Below, one piece after another: positions 1-5,490 of a stretch of DNA of 5,645 nucleotides (position 1 is its first letter; the number at the start of each line of letters is the position of its first letter). A model generated the notes under the pieces. That model saw nothing but the letters and a program-made list of their open reading frames with translations. It had not been told where the DNA came from and ran no database searches. The position numbers and the translations under genes were made by a program. This stretch comes from Acidobacteriaceae bacterium. Lineage in GTDB: Bacteria; Acidobacteriota; Terriglobia; Terriglobales; Acidobacteriaceae. The stretch lies in contig JASHUF010000304.1 of assembly GCA_030040175.1 (NCBI GenBank), forward strand, positions 1-5,645, written 5' to 3'.

Positions 1-731
1 AGATCGAGCTCGATCTCGCGCATCGCTTCTTTGAAGTTCGCGCCATCCATTTGATAGGTTTTGCGATCGCCGAACTGGGGCGCGGAGTCGGCCGCCTCGC
101 GGAAAGGGCCGTAAAAGGCCGAGGCAAACTTGGAGGCGTAGCTGAGGATGGGCGTCTGCGCGCAGCCCGCGCCGTCGAGGGCTTTGCGGATAGCCCCCAC
201 GCGGCCGTCCATCATGTCGCTGGGCGCCACCACGTCGGCGCCGGCCTGGGCCAGGCTCACGGCGGTCCGCGCCAGCAGCGCCAGGGAGGGGTCGTTGTCG
301 ACGGCGAAGCTGTCGCCGCTTTTGATGACGACGCCGCAATGGCCGTGGCTGGTGTACTCGCACAGGCAGACGTCAGCGATGAGGACGAGCTTTTTGGCCG
401 CGGCAGAGGCTTTGAGCGCGCGCAGACCCTGCTGCACGATGCCGTCTTCGTCCCAGGTGCCGGAGCCGGTTTCATCTTTGCTTTCGGGAAGGCCGAAGAG
501 CAGCAGGCCGCCGAGGCCGAGCGCGGCGGCCTCTTCGGCTTCGCGCACCGCCTCATCGACCGACAGATTGAAGACGCCGGGCATGGAGCTGACGGCTCGG
601 CGCACGCCCTTGCCGGGGCAGAGAAAGAGCGGATAGATCAGGTCGCCCGGCGCGAGCGCAGTTTCCCGCACCAGCGCGCGCAACGGCTCGCTCTGACGCA
701 GACGGCGCATGCGCGTGGCGGGAAAGGCCAT
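1..731 (-). CDS. hemB: Delta-aminolevulinic acid dehydratase (porphobilinogen synthase), partial
   Basis: HemB condenses two molecules of 5-aminolevulinate into porphobilinogen, an early cytosolic step of haem and other tetrapyrrole synthesis. The frame is open from an ATG at 731 to the left edge and gives 243 residues. The family is usually about 320-340 residues, so roughly the last quarter lies outside. Visible landmarks are the N-terminal [12 protein letters not shown] start typical of the family, the zinc-binding segment [14 protein letters not shown] (Cys122, Cys124, Cys132), [13 protein letters not shown] at 170-182, and [14 protein letters not shown] with the first active-site lysine at Lys201. 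The second Schiff-base lysine is beyond the edge. Three cysteines at the metal site point to a zinc-dependent enzyme rather than an aspartate-rich magnesium type. There is no Shine-Dalgarno sequence before the ATG, but a promoter-like element lies just upstream. The next minus-strand gene upstream ends 135 bp away, so hemB probably has its own promoter. Confidence 0.97.
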   Translation of the reverse strand, partial: MAFPATRMRRLRQSEPLRALVRETALAPGDLIYPLFLCPGKGVRRAVSSMPGVFNLSVDEAVREAEEAAALGLGGLLLFGLPESKDETGSGTWDEDGIVQQGLRALKASAAAKKLVLIADVCLCEYTSHGHCGVVIKSGDSFAVDNDPSLALLARTAVSLAQAGADVVAPSDMMDGRVGAIRKALDGAGCAQTPILSYASKFASAFYGPFREAADSAPQFGDRKTYQMDGANFKEAMREIELD

Positions 732-738
732 TGCGGAA

Positions 739-767
739 ATTCTAAATGCTTCGCGCTGGCGGGTCAG
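739..767 (-). promoter_or_regulatory. Predicted sigma-70-type promoter of hemB, placed for a leaderless mRNA
   Basis: On the minus strand CTGACC (767-762, 4 of 6 matches to TTGACA) is followed after exactly 17 bases by TAGAAT (744-739, 5 of 6 matches to TATAAT). Only seven bases separate the -10 box from the hemB ATG at 731, so transcription would start at or next to the start codon. This agrees with the lack of a ribosome binding site. The match was found by eye and no transcript data exist here. Confidence 0.42.
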
Positions 768-791
768 CGGGTTGGGATGGGCTTGTGTTTT

Positions 792-817
792 CCCAGGTCC
801 GAAAATCCGGACCTGGG
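792..817. repeat. Perfect 10-bp extragenic palindrome
   Basis: CCCAGGTCCG (792-801) and its exact reverse complement CGGACCTGGG (808-817) flank a six-base loop, AAAATC. The palindrome lies between the stop of the zinc-ribbon gene and the start of hemB, both on the minus strand. It is preceded by TTTT on the plus strand and followed by GCACCC. On the minus strand a run of A, not T, follows the stem, so it is not a standard intrinsic terminator for the upstream gene. The GGGGCACCC edge recurs in altered form near 2575-2584, which favours a dispersed extragenic palindrome. I recall similar GGGGCACCC-edged palindromes from acidobacterial genomes, but could not check this. Confidence 0.7.
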
Positions 818-835
818 GCACCCAGCATCGTGGAA

Positions 836-856
836 AAGCTGAAAGCTGAGGGCTGA
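836..856. repeat. Three tandem heptamers (AAGCTGA-like)
   Basis: The plus strand reads AAGCTGA, AAGCTGA, GGGCTGA without interruption. The first two units are identical and the third differs at two bases. They lie just downstream of the zinc-ribbon gene, beside the palindrome at 792-817. With only three units this could be chance or a slippage-prone microsatellite. No function can be read from it. Confidence 0.55.
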
Positions 857-866
857 CCCCTGTCTC

Positions 867-1364
867 TCAGAGCTGGTCGTAGAGGGTGGCATTGCGATAG
901 CCGATCAACATCAGCAGCGTCCAGATGCCCAGCGCGGTGCCGAAGGGGAATTTGAGCAGGCTGAGAATGGCGGCCACAATGGCGGCAATTCGGCCCCACG
1001 CAGCCCGCTCCAACAGACCCCAGCCGGCGGCCACGGCGAGAGCGGTGCGCAGGAGGATGAAGGGGATGGCGAGGTGCACGATCATGGGTCCGAGCCATTC
1101 CGGCGGCAGGGGACCGTGCATGTAGTTGCCGAAAGCGCCGGAGAAAAAGGCGTGCAGGAAAGAGAGTCCGGCAAGGCCGGCCAAAAGCGTGAGCCCGGCA
1201 TAGACGAACCAGAAAATGCTGAGGGTTTTCACTTTACCGGCATAGTTTTCAAGCTGAAACTGGAAACCGGGAACCGGCGGAATTACGCCTGCAGAGGGGC
1301 GTCCGCAACTGCCGCAAAAGGCCTGGCCCGGCGCCATTTCCTGACCACATCCGCTGCAGAACAT
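867..1364 (-). CDS. Zinc-ribbon membrane protein of unknown function
   Basis: This 165-residue protein has no function I can name. Residues 1-22 form a short zinc ribbon, with Cys3, Cys6, Cys17 and Cys20 as two CxxC knuckles ten residues apart. A linker rich in Pro and Gly follows, then about four hydrophobic segments near 48-72, 92-117, 122-137 and 140-155. The likely picture is a cytosolic zinc ribbon on a small multi-pass inner-membrane domain. The start at 1364 is well supported: a strong GGAGGTGA lies five bases upstream (counting from GGAGG), and the cysteine motif begins right after the Met. The frame stays open further upstream, but that stretch is antisense to the kinase gene and lacks family character. 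The gene is divergent from the Ser/Thr kinase across a 180-bp gap, so the two may share control. It could be a regulatory or scaffold protein; the sequence does not decide. Confidence 0.88.
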   Translation of the reverse strand: MFCSGCGQEMAPGQAFCGSCGRPSAGVIPPVPGFQFQLENYAGKVKTLSIFWFVYAGLTLLAGLAGLSFLHAFFSGAFGNYMHGPLPPEWLGPMIVHLAIPFILLRTALAVAAGWGLLERAAWGRIAAIVAAILSLLKFPFGTALGIWTLLMLIGYRNATLYDQL

Positions 1365-1366
1365 GC

Positions 1367-1374
1367 TCACCTCC
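1367..1374 (-). promoter_or_regulatory. Strong Shine-Dalgarno site of the zinc-ribbon gene
   Basis: GGAGGTGA on the minus strand is a near-perfect complement to the 16S rRNA 3' end. It lies five bases (counted from GGAGG) before the ATG at 1364. It fixes the start of the zinc-ribbon gene and rules out the longer upstream reading. Confidence 0.85.
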
Positions 1375-1397
1375 CTCGAAAAGCTCCCGTAAAGGAG

Positions 1398-1423
1398 TAC
1401 GCAGGATGCAGGCTTCCTGTTCC
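1398..1423 (-). promoter_or_regulatory. Possible ECF-sigma-type promoter of the zinc-ribbon gene
   Basis: The minus strand has GGAAC (1423-1419), then 17 bases, then CGTA (1401-1398). GGAAC with CGTA or CGTC at 16-17 bases is the usual form of promoters read by extracytoplasmic-function sigma factors. Transcription would begin near 1391, giving a leader of about 26 bases with the strong Shine-Dalgarno site in place. Two short motifs can match by chance, so this is tentative. Confidence 0.33.
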
Positions 1424-1544
1424 GTGGCCGCGGGGCCCTCCCGGCGAGCTGCACGCCCGTCGGTCCGCCCTTGCCAATCTTACCGATTTCCCTGCGTTTC
1501 CCTTGCTTTTTCCTTATGACTCGCGCGAAAGGATCAAATTTGTT

Positions 1545-2525
1545 ATGCAATGGGTAATGGCCATCACGCTTGAAGCCGGGGACACGCTGGACCACTATCG
1601 CCTGGAGGCGCCCGTCGCCCAGAGCCGGATGTCGACGCTTTACAAGGCGACGGACATGCGCGACGGCAGGACGGTGGCCATCAAGATTCCGCTTCCGGAG
1701 CTCGAAGCCGACCCGGTACTGCTGGAGCGATTCGAGCGCGAGCAGCAGATCGGGCAGGAGCTGGACCATCCCGGCATCGTGAAGACCTTCGACGGCGAAG
1801 AGCGCAGCCGTCTGTACATGGTCATGGAGTGGGTGGAGGGACGGCTGCTGCGGGCGATTTTGAATGAAGAGCGCAAGCTGCCTGTCGAGCGTGCGGTGGC
1901 CATCGCGCTGAACATCTGCGACGCCCTTGACTACATGCACAAGCACGGGGTGGTGCACCGGGACCTGAAACCGGAGAACATCATGGTGGGCGCGGACGGC
2001 TCAATCAAGCTGATCGACTTCGGCATCGCCATGAAGGAGGAGGCGCGGCGGCTGACCTACACCGGCCTTTCACCGGCCCTGGGCACGCCCGACTACATTG
2101 CGCCGGAGCAGGTGAAAGGGCAGCGCGGCGACCAGCGCAGCGATATTTATGCGCTGGGTGTGATGCTTTACGAGATGCTGGCCGGCCAGCCGCCGTTCAC
2201 CGGGCCGAATCCGCTGGCGGTGATGAACGAGCGCGTGATCAAGGATCCGGAGCCGATCCGGACCCTCAATCCGGAGGTCTCGCCCGAGCTCGAGGAGATT
2301 CTTTTCCGTGCGCTCGAGCGCGATCCGCGGCACCGCTACGCGACCGCAGCCGAGATGGCCTGGGATCTCGAGCACCAGGAGCAGGTGGGCGTGGAGGAGG
2401 GCGCGCGCAGGCCGATGCTGCGCCGGCGGTTCCTGCCCGGCGGGCGCAAGCTGCTGCTCTATGCGGGACTGGCGCTGGCGCCGGTGGCGCTGTTCGTCCT
2501 CATGCTGCTGCTGGCGCGGCGGTGA
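1545..2525 (+). CDS. Tail-anchored Hanks-type serine/threonine protein kinase
   Basis: This is a 326-residue eukaryotic-like Ser/Thr kinase. The catalytic domain covers about residues 18-276. Key parts are VAIK with Lys47, the probable helix-C Glu66, HRDLKPEN with catalytic Asp140 and Asn145, DFG at 158-160, APE at 186-188, Asp200 and the conserved Arg264. It is an RD kinase with Thr171, Thr173 and Thr181 available in the activation loop. The ATP loop is unusual: aligned to the common LGxGGMGxVYKA form it reads VAQSRMSTLYKA (24-35), so every glycine is replaced. A basic stretch (289-302) precedes one membrane helix (303-323), and only three residues follow. The kinase is therefore held at the inner face of the membrane without an external sensor domain such as PASTA. 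I chose ATG 1545 because AAAGGA lies 11 bases upstream; ATG 1557 is also possible. An in-frame extension back to 1074 is antisense to the zinc-ribbon gene and is not kinase-like. Confidence 0.95.
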   Translation: MQWVMAITLEAGDTLDHYRLEAPVAQSRMSTLYKATDMRDGRTVAIKIPLPELEADPVLLERFEREQQIGQELDHPGIVKTFDGEERSRLYMVMEWVEGRLLRAILNEERKLPVERAVAIALNICDALDYMHKHGVVHRDLKPENIMVGADGSIKLIDFGIAMKEEARRLTYTGLSPALGTPDYIAPEQVKGQRGDQRSDIYALGVMLYEMLAGQPPFTGPNPLAVMNERVIKDPEPIRTLNPEVSPELEEILFRALERDPRHRYATAAEMAWDLEHQEQVGVEEGARRPMLRRRFLPGGRKLLLYAGLALAPVALFVLMLLLARR

Positions 2526-2541
2526 GGTGAGATTCGCGGTC

Positions 2542-2578
2542 TCCCGCCCTTTCTCCCAGGAGCGGCGAAAGGATGGGG
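2542..2578. repeat. Imperfect extragenic palindrome between convergent genes
   Basis: Bases 2542-2553 (TCCCGCCCTTTC) can pair with 2567-2578 (GAAAGGATGGGG). The stem has twelve positions with one mismatch and two G-T pairs, around a 13-base loop. It lies between the kinase stop and the end of the TPR gene, which run toward each other, so it could help end both transcripts, although neither side has a T-run. Its right edge continues as GGGGCAACCC, close to the GGGGCACCC edge of the palindrome at 792-817. This suggests both belong to one dispersed class. Confidence 0.5.
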
Positions 2579-2638
2579 CAACCCTGCAGCTTTGGGACTT
2601 GGTTTGATTTCGAGAGCGGTCTGATTTCGCGAGCGCCA

Positions 2639-3379
2639 TCAGGCCGGCACGCGCTTGAGGAGAGCGCCGGCGCGGCGAAACCAGGGCCGCTCGCGGCGCT
2701 GCAGATAGCGTGGCATGGTCGGCTTCTTGTCGAGCACCTTTTGCGCCCACTGGCGCGCCTCGGCATTGCGCCCTTGCGCGGCCAGGAAAGCGGCATAGTT
2801 CAGATAGGTCTCGGAGAATGTCGAGCGATCGATCGCGCGGCGGAACATCGCTTCCGCCTTCTCCGGCTGCCCGGTCTGCGCGTAGGCGTGAGCCAGCAGT
2901 CCGGCGGCGCGATGGAAATCGTGCGCGGCATCCCTGTGCACGGTCATTTCCAGATCGGGCAGCGCGGCCGGGGCGTTTCCCAACTGGAGCGCGCAGAGCC
3001 CGCGGCGGTAGAAGCAGTCGAGGGTGGTGGAGCGGGCGGCGATGGCTTTGTCGTAGGCGTGGTGGGCCTGGCGGATTTTGCCGTCGTCCAGGTAGAGGTC
3101 GCCGAGCTCCTCGAAGTTGCCGGTGGAGGGGTTGTCAAGGATGGCGGTTTCCAGCATGCGGATGCGCTTGCGGCGGGGGAATGCCTTGAGCGACTGGCCC
3201 AGCAGCTCGGCATCCGGCAGCGCCTCGGCGAACAAATAGACGAGTGCGCCCAGGGGGCCCAGAAACAGCACAATAAAAAGCCAGTAGGTATCGGGCCGGC
3301 GCCGGATGAAGTGGACAATGGCCAGGATCTGGAGGATCAGTCCCCAGGGGTAAAACAGGTGGGCGAATAAACCTATCAT
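2639..3379 (-). CDS. TPR protein with two N-terminal membrane helices
   Basis: This 246-residue protein starts with two hydrophobic helices (about 5-26 and 32-52) joined by a short basic turn, HFIRRRPDTYW. The second helix carries FLGPLGALVYLF, which resembles the PLDc_N membrane module found ahead of cardiolipin synthases and in other membrane proteins. No phospholipase HKD motif follows. Instead, residues about 88-223 form four tetratricopeptide-like repeats (starting near 88, 120, 156 and 191), each with the pattern of small and large hydrophobic residues and a closing A..A...A. helix. The tail is basic. The likely role is a membrane-tethered scaffold for protein contacts, with the TPRs probably in the cytosol. 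I chose ATG 3379; TTG at 3385 would add two residues. Neither has a clear ribosome binding site. The gene converges on the kinase gene with a 113-bp gap. Its partner is unknown. Confidence 0.85.
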   Translation of the reverse strand: MIGLFAHLFYPWGLILQILAIVHFIRRRPDTYWLFIVLFLGPLGALVYLFAEALPDAELLGQSLKAFPRRKRIRMLETAILDNPSTGNFEELGDLYLDDGKIRQAHHAYDKAIAARSTTLDCFYRRGLCALQLGNAPAALPDLEMTVHRDAAHDFHRAAGLLAHAYAQTGQPEKAEAMFRRAIDRSTFSETYLNYAAFLAAQGRNAEARQWAQKVLDKKPTMPRYLQRRERPWFRRAGALLKRVPA

Positions 3380-3402
3380 TGGCAAACCGACTATAGGTAT
3401 CG

Positions 3403-3408
3403 ATTATA
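3403..3408 (-). promoter_or_regulatory. TATAAT -10 box of the TPR gene
   Basis: A perfect TATAAT reads on the minus strand 23 bases before the ATG at 3379. No good -35 box is present: the hexamer at 17-bp spacing is TTTCGC and at 16-bp spacing TTCGCC. It sits in a short AT-richer patch in otherwise GC-rich DNA, between two CCTATA direct repeats. An activator-dependent promoter is possible. Confidence 0.4.
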
Positions 3409-3426
3409 GGAAGTCCACAAATCCGG

Positions 3427-3459
3427 CGAAAGAGGACTTTCGTTGCATCCGGCCGATGC
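3427..3459. other. Two small adjacent hairpins downstream of hepT
   Basis: CGAAAG and CTTTCG (3427-3432, 3437-3442) form a six-bp stem with a four-base loop. GCATC and GATGC (3445-3449, 3455-3459) form a five-bp stem with a five-base loop. They lie just past the hepT stop and before the TPR promoter. They could mark the 3' end of the amt-mntA-hepT transcript, but there is no T-run, so this is not a confident terminator. Confidence 0.3.
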
Positions 3460-3469
3460 GGGAAGGTCT

Positions 3470-3820
3470 CTACAGGCGGCTCGCCTCGTCCATCAGGGCA
3501 GTCACTTCACGGAAAAGAACAGGCAATTCCGACTGGACAATACCCCAAACGATCCGGTCATCGATCTGCGCATAGGCATGGACGAGGATGTTGCGGAAGG
3601 CGACAATCTTGCGGAAGCCGGTAATTCTGGCGCAAAGAGCGGCGTCTACACGAGACAACTGCAGAAGAGCCTCGCCGATGATGGAGAAGGCACGTTCGAC
3701 AGCCAGGCGAAGCATTGGATCGCGTTGGTAGTCGGCAAACTCCCTCCCACCAGTGAACTGAGCGGCTAGCGCCGCGGCTTCCAGAATGTCGTAAAGATAC
3801 TTTCGCGCTTCAAGCCGCAT
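3470..3820 (-). CDS. hepT: HepT-like HEPN ribonuclease toxin (DUF86)
   Basis: This 116-residue, mostly helical protein is the toxin half of an MNT-HEPN pair. HepT proteins act as ribonucleases, and in the characterised Shewanella pair the partner MntA silences them by adding AMP units to the tyrosine of the active-site motif. That motif, R-x4-H-x-Y, is intact as RNILVHAY with Arg76, His81 and Tyr83, so both the predicted RNase site and the AMP-accepting tyrosine are present. The segment before it, ITGFRKIVAFRN, and the N-terminal RKYLYDILEAA also fit the family, and the length is normal. The ATG at 3820 lies inside the end of mntA with 11 bases shared. The sequence before it is pyrimidine-rich without a Shine-Dalgarno site, which points to translational coupling to the antitoxin gene. 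The toxin appears unbroken. Confidence 0.9.
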   Translation of the reverse strand: MRLEARKYLYDILEAAALAAQFTGGREFADYQRDPMLRLAVERAFSIIGEALLQLSRVDAALCARITGFRKIVAFRNILVHAYAQIDDRIVWGIVQSELPVLFREVTALMDEASRL

Positions 3821-4157
3821 AGAGGAGAGACTTGCTCTGCTGGACGCTCTCGAGAAAGTACGGATTGCGGATGGCGGTGAGAACGACCAGATCTACAGGC
3901 CGTCCCAAAAGCTGCTCCAGCGCCTCTTTGAAGCCAAAAAAGGAGTTGGCATACGACGCAGGCTGGAGCGGTTCAAACTCAACAAGGAAATCGAGATCGC
4001 TTCTTTCAGGATCGAACGCGCCATGGGTGGCCGAACCGAAAACTTCAAGCCGGCGTACATGAAATTCGCAACAAAGCCTCGGCAGTTCGGACTGACGTGC
4101 GGCGATCGCTGGGAAGCGGCACGCCGTTGTAGTCTCGGGGATCGGAGGCGTCTCCAT
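3810..4157 (-). CDS. mntA: MntA-like minimal nucleotidyltransferase antitoxin
   Basis: This 115-residue protein belongs to the minimal nucleotidyltransferase (MNT) branch of the pol-beta superfamily. It is the antitoxin of the MNT-HEPN pair and is expected to modify HepT with AMP from ATP. The catalytic signature is visible as GS at 41-42, then DLD at 54-56, inside RRLEVFGSATHGAFDPERSD. The spacing is GS-x11-DxD, one residue longer than the textbook GS-x10-DxD, which I recall as a common variant in FDPERSDLDFLVEF-type members. The third acid is probably Asp89 in RPVDLVVL, and NPYFLESVQQSKSLLYAA is the usual C-terminal helix. The first 13 residues are not conserved-looking, but no later ATG exists before the core. 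Only 25 bp separate its start from the amt stop on the same strand, and no clear promoter lies between, so it may be read from the amt promoter. GGGGG about 11 bases upstream is a weak ribosome binding site. Confidence 0.9.
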   Translation of the reverse strand: METPPIPETTTACRFPAIAARQSELPRLCCEFHVRRLEVFGSATHGAFDPERSDLDFLVEFEPLQPASYANSFFGFKEALEQLLGRPVDLVVLTAIRNPYFLESVQQSKSLLYAA

Positions 4158-4182
4158 ACCCAGATGATACCCCCATCGTTTG

Positions 4183-5490
4183 TCACCGGTAGGATTCGTC
4201 GCGGTGAATCACGAACTCGGGATAGGCGCCGCCGCCAAGTTCGTGCAGATCCATGCCGATGCGCTCGCCGTCGGGATCGACGCGGAAGGGAACGGCGCGA
4301 TTGAGCAGGAAGAAGAGAAGATAGACGGCGGGGAGGACCAGGCCGAGCAGGGCGGCGATGCCCACCAGTTGCGCCAGCACCTGGCCGGTTTGGGGGGCAA
4401 AAAAGCCGGCCGCGAGAAGCCCCCAGAGAGCGGCCACGGCGTGCACGGCGATAGCTCCGGAGGGATCGTCGGTGGAGAGTGCGAGCTCGAGCAGCTCCAC
4501 CAGAAGCGGGGTGGCAATGCCGGCCACGGCGCCGACAAAGATCGACTCACCCGGGGTGACGAGGGCGGCGCAGGCGCTGGAGGCGACCAGGCCCGCCAGC
4601 CAGCCGTTGGCGCACATGCTGGCGTCCGGCTTGCCGAAGCGGAAGCGGGTGACAGCGAGCGTGGCCAGAAGCGCGGCGGAGGCGGAAAGCACGGTATTGA
4701 TGGCGTCGAGCGGCAGGGCGGTGAGCGGGGCGCCGAGCCACAAGATGGCCCCGGCGGCGTTCCATGCGAGCCAGCCCACGAGGCAGAGCGAGCAGCCGAA
4801 GAGCACGTAGACCACCTGGTGGCCGGGCATGGCGGTCGAGAAGCCTTCCTTGGGAAACTTGCCGCGGCGCGGTCCGACGATCCAGACAACGGCGAGAGCG
4901 CTCAGACCTCCGAGCGCGTGCACTGCCGCGGCGCCGCCGGGATCAAGAAATCCGGCGCCGAGGGAGAAGTTCGCGCCCAGTTGGGCGAGCCATCCGCCGG
5001 CCCACATCCAGTGGGCGACGAGAGGAAAAACCAGGGTGGCCAGAACTGCCGAGACGGCGCAGCCGGCGGCAAGACGCAGGCGGTCCGCGCCCGATCCCCA
5101 GGGAATCAACGCAGCGAGCATGACCGCGAGAAATTCAAAGAGAATCTGGAGCTGCGTTTGCGCCGGCGCGAAGCGGAGGCCGCGGAGGAACAACGGCCCG
5201 GCGCCGGCCCAGTTCCACGGCTTGCCGGCCAGGTGCATGGAGTGGCTCAAACCGGAGTGATTGCCGGCGAGGCCCGCGCCCACGAGGGCGAAGGCGACTG
5301 CCGCCACCGCCACGATGGAGAGACTGCCCAGCAGCGCCTGGGCCGCGGAGCGCGAGCGCCCCAGGCCGGTGGTAATGAGAGCCAGGCCGGCGATCGAGAG
5401 CGGCGCGAGGAGCAGGAGAACCAGCGCGAGGCCGGGTACGGCTTCGGAGAGCGGAGCCTGCAGCGGAGGAACGGGCACGACGGGATTCAT
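4183..5490 (-). CDS. amt: Amt/MEP/Rh-family ammonium transporter, pore-variant
   Basis: This 435-residue multi-pass protein moves ammonium or ammonia across the inner membrane. It fits Amt by length, roughly eleven hydrophobic helices, the LDPGGAAAVH segment with the structural Asp183 and pore His191, DDPSGAIAVH with the second pore His350, and the cytosolic tail GMDLHELGGGAYPEF. Trp163 matches the periplasmic-site tryptophan (E. coli Trp148). Aligned by eye to E. coli AmtB, Phe118 matches gate Phe107, but the second gate Phe215 is Trp243, the site residue Ser219 is Gly247, and Phe103 is Leu114. The FYGGL motif of helix 1 is also absent (LITTGL here). These changes suggest a divergent subfamily, possibly with altered selectivity. 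The start at 5490 has GGAG ten bases upstream and overlaps the stop of the preceding small ORF. No glnK (PII) gene is visible in the window, although the C-terminal tail that PII proteins contact is kept. Confidence 0.93.
   Translation of the reverse strand: MNPVVPVPPLQAPLSEAVPGLALVLLLLAPLSIAGLALITTGLGRSRSAAQALLGSLSIVAVAAVAFALVGAGLAGNHSGLSHSMHLAGKPWNWAGAGPLFLRGLRFAPAQTQLQILFEFLAVMLAALIPWGSGADRLRLAAGCAVSAVLATLVFPLVAHWMWAGGWLAQLGANFSLGAGFLDPGGAAAVHALGGLSALAVVWIVGPRRGKFPKEGFSTAMPGHQVVYVLFGCSLCLVGWLAWNAAGAILWLGAPLTALPLDAINTVLSASAALLATLAVTRFRFGKPDASMCANGWLAGLVASSACAALVTPGESIFVGAVAGIATPLLVELLELALSTDDPSGAIAVHAVAALWGLLAAGFFAPQTGQVLAQLVGIAALLGLVLPAVYLLFFLLNRAVPFRVDPDGERIGMDLHELGGGAYPEFVIHRDESYR

Noticed and set aside
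792..817. Palindrome as an intrinsic terminator of the zinc-ribbon gene
   Set aside because: On the transcribed minus strand the stem is followed by AAAACACA, not a T-run.
51..842. Long plus-strand ORF of 263 codons
   Set aside because: It is the antisense shadow of hemB; the minus strand gives clear HemB motifs.
1471..1520. Sigma-70 promoter for the kinase (TTGCCA at 1471, TTATGA at 1514)
   Set aside because: No pair of boxes with 16-18 bp spacing could be found, so no kinase promoter is called.
1074..1544. N-terminal extension of the kinase frame giving 483 residues
   Set aside because: It runs antisense through the zinc-ribbon gene and its promoter gap, is not kinase-like, and a ribosome binding site precedes ATG 1545.
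1365..1958. N-terminal extension of the zinc-ribbon frame giving 363 residues
   Set aside because: It is antisense to the kinase domain, and the strong GGAGGTGA site places the start at 1364.
2573..3370. Long plus-strand ORF of 265 codons
   Set aside because: It is the antisense shadow of the TPR gene, a common effect in GC-rich codon usage.
3443..3769. Plus-strand ORF opposite hepT
   Set aside because: The minus strand encodes an intact HEPN motif, while the plus product has no recognisable feature.
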